A stretch of 64,000 nt of DNA from Bacteroidota bacterium (GTDB lineage Bacteria; Bacteroidota; Bacteroidia; Bacteroidales; Paludibacteraceae), in contig JAFNAS010000004.1 of assembly GCA_017860295.1 (NCBI GenBank), positions 1 to 64,000 of the forward strand, read 5' to 3'. Shown here piece after piece: positions 11,125-20,703 of the stretch. The number at the start of each line of letters is the position of its first letter. Position 1 is the stretch's first letter. The notes under the pieces were generated by a model. That model was not told the DNA's origin and did no database searches. It saw only the letters and a list, made by a program, of their open reading frames with translations. The translations under genes and the position numbers were made by a program.

Positions 11125-11730
11125 ATGTTTTCAGGTATTATTGAAGAGGCAGCCACAGTAGTTGCATTGCAAAAAGATAAAGATAATCTTCACATATCGT
11201 TGCGGTGTTCGTTCACCAACGAATTGAAAATAGATCAGAGCGTATCTCATAATGGAGTGTGTCTGACGGTTGTAGATATTAAGGAAGATGTATATACGGT
11301 TACAGCCATCAAAGAGACATTGGATAAATCGAATCTCGGATTATTGAATGTAGGTGGCAGGGTCAACGTGGAACGAAGTATGATAATGAACGGACGTCTT
11401 GACGGACACATCGTACAGGGGCACGTGGATCAAACCGCCGTTTGTACCGCTGTTCAGGAAAATAATGGTAGCTGGTACTACACATTTTCATATTCGGTGG
11501 CTCCCGAAATGGCAGCACAGGGTTATGTGACGGTAGAAAAAGGATCGGTATGTGTCAATGGGGTTAGTCTTACCGTGGTAAATTCCAGAACGAACGGTTT
11601 TTCCGTCGCTATCATTCCATTTACCCGTGAGCATACCAATTTTGATCAGATCGTAAAAGATTCGGTTGTCAATATAGAGTTCGATATTGTGGGTAAATAT
11701 CTCAGTCGCATGTTGAATATAAATCGTTGA
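11125..11730 (+). CDS. ribE: riboflavin synthase, alpha chain
   Basis: A 201-residue enzyme that dismutates two 6,7-dimethyl-8-ribityllumazine molecules into riboflavin and a pyrimidine. It consists of two similar lumazine-binding barrels: the first starts at MFSGIIEE and has SHNGVCLTV, the second repeats the pattern with GHVDQ and CVNGVSLTVV. Both the start motif and the family length fit. The next gene begins 11 bases after the stop, so the two are probably co-transcribed, although no functional link is obvious. Confidence 0.95.
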   Translation: MFSGIIEEAATVVALQKDKDNLHISLRCSFTNELKIDQSVSHNGVCLTVVDIKEDVYTVTAIKETLDKSNLGLLNVGGRVNVERSMIMNGRLDGHIVQGHVDQTAVCTAVQENNGSWYYTFSYSVAPEMAAQGYVTVEKGSVCVNGVSLTVVNSRTNGFSVAIIPFTREHTNFDQIVKDSVVNIEFDIVGKYLSRMLNINR

Positions 11731-11741
11731 TTAAGCATTTT

Positions 11742-13403
11742 ATGAAGAAGATATTTATCTCCCTCTTTCTCATTTTAGAGACTATTTCGGTGTCACTGTT
11801 CGCCTGTACCAATTTTCTGGTTGGCAAAAATGCTTCTACCACAGGTTCTACCTTTATTTCGTACGCAGCAGACTCTTATTTTCTGTTCGGCGCGCTGGCA
11901 TTTCGTCCGGCAGCCGACCATGCGCCCGGCGAAATGGTGGATGTGCACGACTGGGATACGGGCAAATACATGGGTAAAATCAAACAGGTAGCCCATACCT
12001 ATTCTGTCGTTGGTAATATGAACGAATTTCAGGTGGCTATCGGCGAAACCACTTTCGGTGGAAGAGAAGAACTGGTGGATACTACTTCCGTGATGGATTA
12101 CGGAACGTTGATATATACGGCATTGCAACGGGCTAAAACGGCTCGTGAGGCAATCAAAGTAATGACTTCGTTGGCTGAAGAATATGGTTATGCAAGCGAG
12201 GGAGAATCGTTCTCGATTGCAGATCCTGAAGAAATCTGGATTTTGGAGATGGTAGGCAAAGGCCCGAAAGGCAAAGGTGCTGTGTGGGTTGCTCGCCGCA
12301 TTCCGGACGATTGCGTCTCGGCTCATGCCAATCAGGCACGCATCACCACCTTTCCGCTGGATAATCCCGACGAATGTTTGTTCTCTCCCGATGTAATCTC
12401 TTTTGCCCGCGAAAAGGGATATTTTAATGGTAATAATACGGAATTCAGCTTTTCGGATACATACGCGCCCCTCGATTATGTGGCGTTGCGCGCCTGCGAA
12501 GCCCGTGTCTGGTCGTTCTTCCGCAAAATGGATCCGGCGATGGACAAATATCTTTCGTATGTAAAGGGTGAAACCAAAGAACGCATGCCATTGTGGATCA
12601 AGCCGACTAAAAAGGTCGATCTGAAAGACCTGATTGTTGCCATGCGCGATCGGTATGAAGGAACCGAACTGGATATTACAAAAGGAGTGGGGGCCGGCCC
12701 TTACGGTTCTCCCATGCGTTGCAGTCCGCTGACATGGAAACTGGATGGCAAAGAGTATGTACACGAACGTCCGACGGCAACGTATCAGACCGGTTTTTCG
12801 TTTATTGCTCAAATGCGTCACTGGATGCCCGATCCTGTAGGAGGAATCTTCTGGTTCGGAGTCGATGATGCAGCCTGCTCTGAATATGTGCCGATGTATT
12901 GCGGTATTACCAAAGTGCCGCTCTGTTTTGACGAACATAACGGCAGTCTGCTGAAATTTTCGTGGACATCTTCGTTTTGGATTTTCAATTGGGTTTCAAA
13001 TATGGCATACACCAAATATTCGTACATGATCGAAGATATTCGCAAGTTGCAGACAAAATGGGAAAAACAGTTTACCGATACGGTTCCTTCGATCGATAAG
13101 AAAGCGATGGAGTTGTACGAAAAAGATCCCGTTGCTGCCAGAGCTTACCTTACCGATTTCAGCAATCAGCAAGCGGAGGCTGTAACCGCATCCTGGAAAG
13201 AGTTGGGCGAATATATGATGGTGAAGTATATGGACGGAAACATCAAAGTGGAAAAGGATGGTAAATTTGTTCAAAACGAATATGGAATTCCAACCACTAT
13301 CAATCGTGTCGGTTATCCTGACGCTTATAAACACCAGATCGTAGACCCGGAACCGGATAAATTCAGAGTGAAAAGCAAAGAGGAGCTGGAGCAGCGAAAA
13401 TAA
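11742..13403 (+). CDS. peptidase family C69 dipeptidase, exported
   Basis: A 553-residue Ntn-hydrolase of the dipeptidase A family (C69). A signal peptide (MKKIFISLFLILETISVSLFA) is followed directly by CTNFLVGKNASTTGS. The Cys is the expected N-terminal nucleophile once the leader has been removed. FISYAADSY and EGESFSIADPEEIWILEMVGKGPKGKGAVWVARRIPD are typical of the family (only key segments are cited). It probably cleaves dipeptides in the periplasm. A TTG at 11727 would extend it by five residues, but the ATG at 11742 gives a proper signal peptide. It lies 11 bases behind ribE. Confidence 0.9.
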   Translation: MKKIFISLFLILETISVSLFACTNFLVGKNASTTGSTFISYAADSYFLFGALAFRPAADHAPGEMVDVHDWDTGKYMGKIKQVAHTYSVVGNMNEFQVAIGETTFGGREELVDTTSVMDYGTLIYTALQRAKTAREAIKVMTSLAEEYGYASEGESFSIADPEEIWILEMVGKGPKGKGAVWVARRIPDDCVSAHANQARITTFPLDNPDECLFSPDVISFAREKGYFNGNNTEFSFSDTYAPLDYVALRACEARVWSFFRKMDPAMDKYLSYVKGETKERMPLWIKPTKKVDLKDLIVAMRDRYEGTELDITKGVGAGPYGSPMRCSPLTWKLDGKEYVHERPTATYQTGFSFIAQMRHWMPDPVGGIFWFGVDDAACSEYVPMYCGITKVPLCFDEHNGSLLKFSWTSSFWIFNWVSNMAYTKYSYMIEDIRKLQTKWEKQFTDTVPSIDKKAMELYEKDPVAARAYLTDFSNQQAEAVTASWKELGEYMMVKYMDGNIKVEKDGKFVQNEYGIPTTINRVGYPDAYKHQIVDPEPDKFRVKSKEELEQRK

Positions 13404-13423
13404 TTCAGGCTTTCGACTCCCTG

Positions 13424-13458
13424 TTGGAATTTTGAAATCTTGAAACTTGGAATTTTGA
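13424..13458. repeat. degenerate short tandem repeat (TTGGAATTTTGA type)
   Basis: Two exact copies of TTGGAATTTTGA (13424-13435 and 13447-13458) flank related TTGAAA words in the spacer before murI. Confidence 0.6.
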
Positions 13459-13467
13459 CACTGAAAA

Positions 13468-14313
13468 ATGTCTCAAGCAGATTTATCACATACAGAAATA
13501 GGCCCGATCGGAGTTTTCGATTCCGGCTACGGTGGGTTGACCATTTTGAATGCCATCCGTCAACACCTGCCTCAATACGATTATCTCTACCTTGGCGATA
13601 ATGCCCGCACTCCTTACGGTTCACGCTCGTTCGAGGTGGTATATCATTACACGCTGGAGTGTGTAAAAAAGTTGTTTGAACTGAATTGCCACTTAGTTAT
13701 TCTGGCCTGTAATACCGCTTCGGCAAAGGCTTTGCGGACTATTCAGCAACGCGATCTTCCGGTTCTTGATCCGAACAGGCGGGTACTTGGCGTGATTCGT
13801 CCGACGGTTGAAGCTATCGGTAGCCTTACCGAAACACGTCATGTGGGTCTGGTAGGCACGACGGGAACCATTCAATCGCACTCCTATCCGCTCGAAATTG
13901 CCAAACTGTTTCCCGATATTGTGGTGACCGGCGAGGCGTGTCCGATGTGGGTGCCGCTGGTGGAGAATGGAGAGTACGATTCGGAGGGTGCCGATTATTT
14001 TGTCAAGAAGAATCTGGATCATCTCTTTTCGGTCGATCCGGCTATCGATACCCTTATTTTAGGTTGTACGCATTATCCCTTGTTGGTAAATAAAATTCAA
14101 AAGTATCTGCCCAAACATGTGGCTTTGGTTATTCAGGGTGACATTGTGGCCGATAGTCTGGCCGGCTATATGAACCGTCATCCTGAAATGGAAAAAAAAT
14201 GTTCGCAAAGCGGAGAATGCCGCTTTCTCACCACCGAGGCGGAAGAAAAATTTGCAGCGTCGGCCTCTGTTTTTATGGCAGAGCAGATCAATGCCCGACA
14301 AATTCAATTGTAA
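13468..14313 (+). CDS. murI: glutamate racemase
   Basis: A 281-residue cofactor-independent racemase that supplies D-glutamate for peptidoglycan. The start motif GVFDSGYGGLTIL, the first catalytic cysteine C81 in ACNTASAKAL, and the second, C200, in LGCTHYPLL are all present. The substrate-binding GDNARTPYG is intact. It acts in the cytosol. Its spacing (about 64 bases) and same orientation link it to the upstream dipeptidase and downstream metA, but the spacers are filled with degenerate repeats, so co-transcription is uncertain. Confidence 0.96.
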   Translation: MSQADLSHTEIGPIGVFDSGYGGLTILNAIRQHLPQYDYLYLGDNARTPYGSRSFEVVYHYTLECVKKLFELNCHLVILACNTASAKALRTIQQRDLPVLDPNRRVLGVIRPTVEAIGSLTETRHVGLVGTTGTIQSHSYPLEIAKLFPDIVVTGEACPMWVPLVENGEYDSEGADYFVKKNLDHLFSVDPAIDTLILGCTHYPLLVNKIQKYLPKHVALVIQGDIVADSLAGYMNRHPEMEKKCSQSGECRFLTTEAEEKFAASASVFMAEQINARQIQL

Positions 14314-14332
14314 GCGGCGAGAGAATCGCCGC
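14314..14332 (+). terminator. hairpin directly after murI
   Basis: Perfect GCGGCGA-GAGAA-TCGCCGC begins at the base after the murI stop. There is no T-run, so termination would be weak. An mRNA-stabilising role is equally possible. Confidence 0.4.
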
Positions 14333-14367
14333 CAATCGTAAATTGTAAATGACTAAATTGTAAATAG
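14333..14367. repeat. degenerate short tandem repeat (TTGTAAAT type)
   Basis: AATTGTAAAT occurs twice, with a related word between, filling the spacer before metA. A further AATTGTAAAT occurs before tatA (around 15440). Confidence 0.5.
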
Positions 14368-14371
14368 AAAC

Positions 14372-15289
14372 ATGCCTGTAAATATTCCTGATAAATTACC
14401 TGCTATCGAGCAGTTGAAGCGTGAGAATATCTTCGTTATGGATTCACTTCAGGCCTCTATGCAGGATATTCGTCCTTTGAAGATTGCGATTCTTAATCTG
14501 ATGCCGCTCAAAATAACGACAGAGACCGATTTGATTCGTCTGCTGTCGAACTCACCGCTGCAAATCGAGATCGATTTCATTAAAATCAAAGGGCATAATT
14601 CAAAGAATACGCCTATCGAGCACATGATTGCCTTTTACAAGAACTTCGATAAGATTAAGGATCAGAAGTACGATGGGATGATTATTACGGGAGCTCCCGT
14701 AGAACAATTTGAGTATGAAGATGTGAGTTATTGGCCTGAGATTACGAAAATTTTTGATTGGGCACGCACGCATGTTACCTCCACTTTTTATATTTGTTGG
14801 GCGGCTCAGGCGGGTTTGTACCACTTTTATGATATTCCTAAATATCAACTCGACAAGAAGAAATTCGGCGTATTCGAACATACGATGAATGATCCGCTAA
14901 ATCCTATCTTCAGGGGGTTTGACGAGGTATTTTATGCTCCACACAGTCGTCATACCGAAATACGGCGCGAAGATATTGAAAAGTGTCCGGAACTGACTAT
15001 TCTATCCGAATCGGAAGATGCCGGGGTATATATTGTGATGGCGCGCGACGGACGCGAATTTTTTATCACAGGCCACTCGGAGTATGCTCCGTATACCCTC
15101 GATCAGGAGTATAAGCGCGACGTTGCCAAAGGCGAGGCTATTCAGGTTCCGCAAAATTACTACCGGGATAACGATCCGTCGAAAGCTCCGCTGGTGCGTT
15201 GGAGAGGTCATGCCAATTTGCTTTTTTCCAATTGGCTCAACTATTTTGTTTATCAGACCACGCCATTCGACGCGCAGGATATTCATTAA
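14372..15289 (+). CDS. metA: homoserine O-acyltransferase (probably acetyl-CoA-dependent)
   Basis: A 305-residue MetA-family enzyme that activates homoserine for methionine synthesis. The catalytic cysteine is C142 in FYICWAAQAG, and the later His and Glu regions (PHSRHTE, GHSEY) are present. Residue 111 is Glu (ITGAPVE). In this family Glu at 111 is associated with acetyl-CoA use and Gly with succinyl-CoA use, so O-acetylhomoserine is the likely product. It connects with thrA, which makes homoserine, and with the homocysteine methyltransferase and metK elsewhere in the window. I see no SAM riboswitch in its 58-base upstream spacer. Confidence 0.95.
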   Translation: MPVNIPDKLPAIEQLKRENIFVMDSLQASMQDIRPLKIAILNLMPLKITTETDLIRLLSNSPLQIEIDFIKIKGHNSKNTPIEHMIAFYKNFDKIKDQKYDGMIITGAPVEQFEYEDVSYWPEITKIFDWARTHVTSTFYICWAAQAGLYHFYDIPKYQLDKKKFGVFEHTMNDPLNPIFRGFDEVFYAPHSRHTEIRREDIEKCPELTILSESEDAGVYIVMARDGREFFITGHSEYAPYTLDQEYKRDVAKGEAIQVPQNYYRDNDPSKAPLVRWRGHANLLFSNWLNYFVYQTTPFDAQDIH

Positions 15290-15356
15290 CGGGTATCGAT
15301 CTGTTTGGGTGGAAAAATATTTGCAGACTGCAACTATTCAAATTCGGGAAATGTAT

Positions 15357-15364
15357 TAACTTTG
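15357..15364 (+). promoter_or_regulatory. -7 box of tatA
   Basis: TAACTTTG, 90 bases before the tatA start. No good -33 box is visible. Confidence 0.4.
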
Positions 15365-15454
15365 TACTGTTTGTGAGCCAGCTCCGGCTGTTTCCGTAAA
15401 AGATACATCCGGTTCAATTGAAAATCGTCAATGAATTAATTGTAAATAATAAAG

Positions 15455-15655
15455 ATGAATACCTTACTGTTTCTTAGCTACGAGCATTTGCTCATTATTG
15501 CGTTGATTGTGTTGCTGTTGTTTGGCGGAAAGAAAATTCCGGAACTGATGCACGGTTTGGGCAAAGGAGTGAAAAGCTTCAAAAGCGGCATGAAAGACGT
15601 TGAAGAAGAGGTGAAAAAGAGCGTGGACGAAGTGAAAGACGAAACCACAAAATAA
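15455..15655 (+). CDS. tatA: twin-arginine translocase subunit TatA/TatE
   Basis: A 66-residue protein: a single membrane helix (about 10-22) followed by the hinge FGGKKIPELMHGLGKG and an amphipathic, charged C-terminal tail. TatA oligomers form the pore through which folded proteins with twin-arginine signals cross the inner membrane. No tatC is in the window. It ends 13 bases from the convergent coaD stop. Confidence 0.9.
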   Translation: MNTLLFLSYEHLLIIALIVLLLFGGKKIPELMHGLGKGVKSFKSGMKDVEEEVKKSVDEVKDETTK

Positions 15656-15668
15656 CTCTTTCTGTAAC

Positions 15669-16172
15669 TTATAAGCTGGTGTCGGGAGGTAAAAAGGCCG
15701 AAATGTCTTTCCCGTAAGACAGCAAATCGCGTACCACTGTTGATGAGATAAACGAATAGGCGGGAGCAGTGTTGAGAATCACAGTTTCAATGCCTTCCAG
15801 ATGTTTGTTGGCATCAGCGATGGTACGTTCGTATTCAAAGTCGCTTACCGAGCGCAATCCCCGTAAAATAAACTGAGCTTCTACCTCCTTGGCGAAATCA
15901 ATGGTCAGCGTGTTATATTCCTGCACCTTGACGCGAGGCTCGTTCTTAAACGCCATCTTTATTATTTCCACCCGTTTTTCGACGGTAAAGAAAGTCTTCT
16001 TTGCCTGATTGATTCCCACACCGATAATAATTTCATCGAAGAGGTTCAGACCGCGTCGTACAATGTCGTAATGACCGATGGTGAATGGATCGAATGTCCC
16101 GGGAAAGATGGCACGTTTAGCCCCACCCAGCCTCCCCACAGGGGAGGAGATCGAATTTGAATCAGTAGTCAT
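15669..16172 (-). CDS. coaD: phosphopantetheine adenylyltransferase
   Basis: A 167-residue enzyme of coenzyme A synthesis that transfers AMP from ATP to 4'-phosphopantetheine. The nucleotidyltransferase signature [10 protein letters not shown] and the later [12 protein letters not shown] and [13 protein letters not shown] segments are intact. The normal protein would start at about [11 protein letters not shown]. Here the only in-frame ATG lies 19 codons further upstream, and the extra residues ([11 protein letters not shown]) are encoded by a GC-rich repeat inserted over the 5' end. The core enzyme should be functional, but the N-terminus is unusual. It is the last gene of the lysS-gpsA-pgi-coaD run. 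Confidence 0.93.
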   Translation of the reverse strand: MTTDSNSISSPVGRLGGAKRAIFPGTFDPFTIGHYDIVRRGLNLFDEIIIGVGINQAKKTFFTVEKRVEIIKMAFKNEPRVKVQEYNTLTIDFAKEVEAQFILRGLRSVSDFEYERTIADANKHLEGIETVILNTAPAYSFISSTVVRDLLSYGKDISAFLPPDTSL

Positions 16173-16265
16173 TCTTAGTTGCGTATTAACATAAGGGGAC
16201 TTTGTTAACCGGATAACTTTTGATTTTCCGATTACAAAGTCCCCTTGTGGGGGATTTAGGGGGCT
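16120..16265. mobile_element. GC-rich repeat element between pgi and coaD (MITE-like)
   Basis: Read on the minus strand, the element starts at the base after the pgi stop with AGCCCCCTAAATCCCCC and ends inside coaD with GGCTGGGTGGGGCT. It contains a 13-base perfect inverted repeat AAGGGGACTTTGT (16193-16205) / ACAAAGTCCCCTT (16234-16246) and a second palindrome CCTCCCCACAGGGGAGG (16130-16147). Ends and internal palindromes resemble repeats that are scattered through other Bacteroidota genomes. No other copy is in the window, so mobility is inferred. Confidence 0.55.
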
Positions 16266-17609
16266 TTATAATTTCGCTCTAATCGCTTTGCTTTCGGCTT
16301 CGTAGCCCGGTTTGTTGAGCAGAGCGAACATATTTTTTTTGTATGCTTCAACGCCCGGTTGGTCGAATGGATTCACACCAAGCACATAACCGCTGATGCC
16401 ACATGCTTTTTCAAAGAAATAGAGCAGTTGTCCGAGGTTGTACTCGTCGAGTTTCTGCAATTCGATCTTGATATTGGGAACGCCACCGTCGACGTGTGCC
16501 AGCATGGTGCCCAGTTCGGCCATTTTGTTCACTTCGTCCACCTGTTTTCCGGCAAGGAAATTCAGACCGTCGAGGTTGGCATCGTCAGAAGGCACCTGAA
16601 CGCTGTGGTTCGGCTCTTTTACCGAAATAACCGTTTCAAAGATGCTACGTTCGCCCTCCTGAATCCATTGACCCATGGAGTGAAGATCGGTGGTGAAGTC
16701 GACCGCGGCCGGGAAAATACCCTTGTTTTCTTTGCCTTCGCTTTCGCCGTAGAGCTGTTTCCACCATTCGCCAACAAAGTGCAGTTTCGGATGGAAGTTC
16801 ACCAAAATTTCGATCTTCTTACCGCTCTTGTAAAGTTCGTTACGGGTAGCGGCGTAGATGGCAGCAGGATTTTCCGCAAACGGAGTATCCAGTCCGGCAA
16901 TCTTTTCCATATCGGCAGCACCGGCAACCAATCTTTTAATGTCGAAACCGGCAGTGGCGATGGGCAACAAGCCGACCGGAGTCAGGAACGAGTAGCGTCC
17001 GCCGATATTGTCTTCAATTACGAATGTTTTGTAACCTTCCTGGGTAGCCAGCGTACGCAGAGCGCCACGGGCTTTATCGGTAATGGCCACGATCAGTTTC
17101 TTTGCAGCCGCTTTACCTTGTTGATTTTCCAGCTGTGTTTTCAACAGGCGGAAAGCCAGAGCCGGTTCGGTAGTAGTTCCTGATTTTGAAATGGAGATGA
17201 TACCGAATTTCTTTGTTTTCAGGAACGATTGGAGTTCGAAAAGGTAATCTTCGCCGATATTCTGACCGGCATAAACGATAACCGGATGTTTACGCTCGGT
17301 CTGCAGCCAGTCGAAACTATTGGAGAGCGCGTCGATGACGGCTTTTGCGCCGAGATAGCTGCCGCCGATACCTACAACAACAACTACTTCGCAATTGTCG
17401 ATCAGAATCTTGGCGGTTGCTTCGATGTCGGCCAGGTGTTCTGCGGTAGTTGACGAGGGCAGGTTGAGCCAGCCCAGAAAGTCATTTCCCTTGCCGCTTC
17501 CGGCATGTAGTGCGGCATTACTTGCTTTTACTGCTGCTTCGTACCCCGAAACAGCCTCTTTGGAGATAAACCCAAGAGTTTTGTCAATATTAATGCTTAT
17601 ATTCTTCAT
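16266..17609 (-). CDS. pgi: glucose-6-phosphate isomerase
   Basis: A 447-residue cytosolic isomerase linking glucose 6-phosphate and fructose 6-phosphate. Its compact length is typical of the phylum. SIS-domain features are visible: [24 protein letters not shown], the [11 protein letters not shown] signature and the later HSVQVPSDD region. It starts 40 bases after gpsA ends and is probably part of the lysS-gpsA-pgi-coaD transcript. Confidence 0.96.
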   Translation of the reverse strand: MKNISINIDKTLGFISKEAVSGYEAAVKASNAALHAGSGKGNDFLGWLNLPSSTTAEHLADIEATAKILIDNCEVVVVVGIGGSYLGAKAVIDALSNSFDWLQTERKHPVIVYAGQNIGEDYLFELQSFLKTKKFGIISISKSGTTTEPALAFRLLKTQLENQQGKAAAKKLIVAITDKARGALRTLATQEGYKTFVIEDNIGGRYSFLTPVGLLPIATAGFDIKRLVAGAADMEKIAGLDTPFAENPAAIYAATRNELYKSGKKIEILVNFHPKLHFVGEWWKQLYGESEGKENKGIFPAAVDFTTDLHSMGQWIQEGERSIFETVISVKEPNHSVQVPSDDANLDGLNFLAGKQVDEVNKMAELGTMLAHVDGGVPNIKIELQKLDEYNLGQLLYFFEKACGISGYVLGVNPFDQPGVEAYKKNMFALLNKPGYEAESKAIRAKL

Positions 17610-17649
17610 TTTTGGTTGAAATTAAGTGTGTTATTAAAGGTGGTGTTTG

Positions 17650-18675
17650 TTATCTCAAAAGCTCGGTGAGTGCTCTAACCTGAAGAATGGGTGATGCCCT
17701 GTTGTACAATACATTATAGACAAACTCCATGATAGGCATCTTCACATGGTAGCATTCGTTAATCTCTTTGATACATTTTGTGCCGTAATATCCTTCGGCA
17801 ATCATTTCCATTTCGAGCTGGGCGGTTTTTACCGAATACCCTTTCCCGATCATGGTTCCGAAGGTGCGGTTGCGGCTGAACTTTGAATAGGCCGTTACCA
17901 GCAGGTCGCCCAGGTAGGCCGATTCGTCGATGCTGCGGTGCAGCGGATGAACGGCGTTGCAAAAGCGCTGCATCTCCTGAATGGCATTCGAGATGAGCAC
18001 GGCCTGAAAATTATCGCCATACTTCAAACCGTGGCAGATGCCGGAAGCGATGGAGTAAACGTTTTTCAATACCGAAGCATATTCGATGCCGGTCACGTCG
18101 TCGGTGGTGCTGGTTTTGATATAGCTGTTCGTGAAAACACAAGCCAGCTTGCGTGCTTTTTCACGGTTGCTGCAGGCAATAGTCAGATACGAAAGACGTT
18201 CCAGCGCCACCTCTTCGGCATGGCACGGACCGGCAAGAACTACCAGATTGTCCTTTGGTACCGACAAAAATTGCTGAAAATAATCGGTGACGATCAAATT
18301 TTCATCGGGCACAATGCCTTTTATAGCCGTAACAATTGTTTTGGTTTTTAAAGACTGACGCAGCTTTTTCAGGTGCATCTTCAGGAACGGCGACGGAGTG
18401 GCAAAGATCAGCGTATCCGAATTTTTTACCACTTCGTTTATCTTGCTTGTAAAATTGATGCGATCGGTATCGAATTTCAATCCGGTCAGGTACGACGGGT
18501 TTTTGCTTAGTCGTAAAAATTCGTCGATCTGATCCTGACGGCGCATGTACCAGTTGATGCTATCCTGTGTGCTTAAGAGTATCTTTGCAATAGCAGTTGC
18601 CCAACTGCCACCTCCGCAGACGGCAATTCGGCCGGGGGAGTACTCGGAACACTGTTTTTCACTATCGGCGACCAT
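17650..18675 (-). CDS. gpsA: glycerol-3-phosphate dehydrogenase [NAD(P)+]
   Basis: A 341-residue enzyme that reduces dihydroxyacetone phosphate to sn-glycerol 3-phosphate for phospholipid synthesis. The Rossmann motif is AVCGGGSWATAIAKIL and the catalytic lysine region is SVLKNVYSIASGICHGLKYGDN (key part LKNVYSIASG). I choose the ATG at 18675, which gives the arrangement TGATATG with the lysS stop (one-base gap). A longer reading to 18699 would overlap lysS by 23 bases. The tight junction implies translational coupling with lysS. Confidence 0.94.
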   Translation of the reverse strand: MVADSEKQCSEYSPGRIAVCGGGSWATAIAKILLSTQDSINWYMRRQDQIDEFLRLSKNPSYLTGLKFDTDRINFTSKINEVVKNSDTLIFATPSPFLKMHLKKLRQSLKTKTIVTAIKGIVPDENLIVTDYFQQFLSVPKDNLVVLAGPCHAEEVALERLSYLTIACSNREKARKLACVFTNSYIKTSTTDDVTGIEYASVLKNVYSIASGICHGLKYGDNFQAVLISNAIQEMQRFCNAVHPLHRSIDESAYLGDLLVTAYSKFSRNRTFGTMIGKGYSVKTAQLEMEMIAEGYYGTKCIKEINECYHVKMPIMEFVYNVLYNRASPILQVRALTELLR

Positions 18676-18676
18676 A

Positions 18677-20401
18677 TCAACGATTGTTAGCGTTTTCAAT
18701 CCACGAAGTTACCTCTTCTTTTGTCGGATTGGTCAGTCCTAATTTCATTTTTTTATTGAGTCCGCACAAATCCTGATGGAGTTTGTTCGGGTTTTGATCT
18801 TTCAATGCGGCTACGGTTATAAAACCTGCCTTGTTGACAATCTCTACCCATGCTTCAGGAATGCCAACCGACACGAAAGTTTCGGCGCTGTCTTTGCGAA
18901 TCACCTTTTCAGGACGCATTTGCGGGAAGAGCAAAACTTCCTGAATAGCCACCTGATTGGTCATCAACATTACCAGACGGTCCATACCGATGCCCATACC
19001 CGATGTGGGAGGCATACCGTATTCGAGCGCGCGCAAAAAGTCCTGATCGATAAACATCGCTTCGTCGTCGCCTTTTTCGCTCAGACGCAGCTGCTCTTCA
19101 AAACGGGCACGCTGATCGATCGGGTCGTTCAGCTCTGAATATGCGTTGGCCAGCTCTTTGCCGTTCACCATCAACTCGAAACGTTCGGTCAGTTCCGGAT
19201 TGTTGCGGTGGCGTTTGCAGAGTGGTGACATTTCGATAGGGTAGTCGGTGATAAAGGTCGGCTGAATGTAGTTGCCTTCACACTTTTCGCCGAAGATTTC
19301 GTCGATCATCTTGCCTTTACCCATCGTTTCGTCGGCTTCCACATTGAGCTGTTTGCACACGTCGCGCAACTGCTCTTCGTTCATGCCGTTGATATCGATG
19401 CCGGTGTGTTCCTTGATGGCATCGATCATGGTGATGCGTTTGAACGGACGTTTGAAGCTGATGGTTTTGTCACCTACCTTGACTTCGTCGGTGCCGTTTA
19501 CATCCAGACAGATTTTTTCAATCATGGCTTCCGTCGTATCCATCATCCAGTTGTAATCCTTATAGGAAACGTAAATTTCCATACAGGTAAACTCAGGATT
19601 GTGCGTGCGGTCCATTCCTTCGTTACGGAAGTTACGCGAGAATTCGTAGACCCCTTCAAAACCACCTACGATAAGGCGTTTCAAATAGAGCTCGTTGGCA
19701 ATACGCAGGTACAACGGAATATCCAGCGCGTTGTGGTGCGTGATGAACGGACGTGCCGAAGCGCCGCCGGGAATAGGTTGCAGTACCGGAGTGTCCACTT
19801 CCACGTAACCCTGTTCGTTGAAGAAGTTACGCATGGAGTTGAATACCTTGGTACGTTTGAGAAATATATCTTTTACGCCGTCGTTTACCACGAGGTCGAC
19901 GTAGCGTTGACGGTAGCGTTGCTCGGGATCCTCGAAAGCATCGTAAGCCACGCCGTCTTTGTATTTAACGATAGGAAGCGGACGAAGCGATTTGCTCAGC
20001 ACGGTGAGTTCCTGTGCATGAACCGAAATCTCGCCCATCTGTGTACGGAAAACATACCCTTTGATGCCGATAAAGTCGCCGATGTCGAGCAGTTTTTTGA
20101 AAACGACGTTGTACATGGTTTTCTCTTCGTCGGTGCTGATGTCATCGCGGGTGATGTAGATCTGGATGCGGCCTGCCGAGTCCTGAAGCTCTACAAACGA
20201 GGCTTTCCCCATGATGCGGCGGCTCATAATACGGCCGGCAATGGTTACTTCATGTTGGGGTGCATCATCCTGAAAGGTAGATTTGATGTTATCCGATAGA
20301 GCCGTAACCTGATAAGCTGCGGCGGGGTAGGGTTCTATTCCCAGAGCTCTGAGTCCGTTTAAGCTTTCACGGCGCAGCTGCTCTTGTTCGCTAAGTTCCA
20401 T
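18677..20401 (-). CDS. lysS: lysyl-tRNA synthetase, class II
   Basis: A 574-residue class IIb synthetase. An OB-fold anticodon-binding domain (about 45-160, [19 protein letters not shown]) precedes the catalytic domain. Motif 2 is [14 protein letters not shown] and motif 3 is [14 protein letters not shown]-terminal extension of about 70 residues after motif 3 ([12 protein letters not shown]...) resembles the helical tail seen in many Bacteroidota LysS proteins. It heads the minus-strand run with gpsA, pgi and coaD. A TATCTTTG -7 box lies at 20432-20439. Confidence 0.96.
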   Translation of the reverse strand: MELSEQEQLRRESLNGLRALGIEPYPAAAYQVTALSDNIKSTFQDDAPQHEVTIAGRIMSRRIMGKASFVELQDSAGRIQIYITRDDISTDEEKTMYNVVFKKLLDIGDFIGIKGYVFRTQMGEISVHAQELTVLSKSLRPLPIVKYKDGVAYDAFEDPEQRYRQRYVDLVVNDGVKDIFLKRTKVFNSMRNFFNEQGYVEVDTPVLQPIPGGASARPFITHHNALDIPLYLRIANELYLKRLIVGGFEGVYEFSRNFRNEGMDRTHNPEFTCMEIYVSYKDYNWMMDTTEAMIEKICLDVNGTDEVKVGDKTISFKRPFKRITMIDAIKEHTGIDINGMNEEQLRDVCKQLNVEADETMGKGKMIDEIFGEKCEGNYIQPTFITDYPIEMSPLCKRHRNNPELTERFELMVNGKELANAYSELNDPIDQRARFEEQLRLSEKGDDEAMFIDQDFLRALEYGMPPTSGMGIGMDRLVMLMTNQVAIQEVLLFPQMRPEKVIRKDSAETFVSVGIPEAWVEIVNKAGFITVAALKDQNPNKLHQDLCGLNKKMKLGLTNPTKEEVTSWIENANNR

Positions 20402-20431
20402 AGGTTTATAAGTCAGTCAATATTAGTTGCG

Positions 20432-20439
20432 CAAAGATA
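20432..20439 (-). promoter_or_regulatory. -7 box of lysS
   Basis: TATCTTTG on the minus strand, 31 bases before the lysS start. No good -33 box was found. Confidence 0.5.
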
Positions 20440-20469
20440 CGATTTTTTGGGCAAAAGCGGATGGAATCG

Positions 20470-20517
20470 GGGCACAATGTGCCAATATGCTAATGTGCCA
20501 ATTGAATCTGAATCTGA
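20470..20517. repeat. degenerate short repeats in the lysS upstream spacer
   Basis: The words GTGCCAAT, ATGTGCCAA and GAATCTGAATCTG alternate here, starting with the palindrome GGCACAATGTGCC. The style matches the spacers at 203, 13424 and 63324. Confidence 0.45.
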
Positions 20518-20563
20518 TCGGGAGATGGCTGCGATGGTATGTGTTCCCTTTGTGTTTTGGCGG

Positions 20564-20613
20564 AACGCCTACAGCGTTCTGTTATGTTAAAGAACTAAAC
20601 GCTGTCAGGCGTT
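20564..20613. repeat. imperfect inverted repeat
   Basis: AACGCCTACAGCGTT (20564-20578) pairs with AACGCTGTCAGGCGTT (20598-20613) with one bulge, around a 19-base loop. It lies in the 302-base gene-free spacer between lysS and the AT-rich gene ending at 20704. It could be a repeat-family hairpin. Confidence 0.55.
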
Positions 20614-20703
20614 GCCCGGTCAGAGCCGGTTCACTAATGCTTCGTTATATGTATGTTTAGGATACGCTTTGAAAAAGCGCGCTAGCGATGTGCTAGTAAT
20701 GTG

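Noticed and set aside
11793-12938. Minus-strand open frame of 381 codons opposite the C69 dipeptidase gene
   Set aside because: Antisense shadow; no recognisable domain and composition dictated by the opposite strand.
19406-20299. Plus-strand open frame of 297 codons opposite lysS
   Set aside because: Antisense shadow of a clear synthetase gene.
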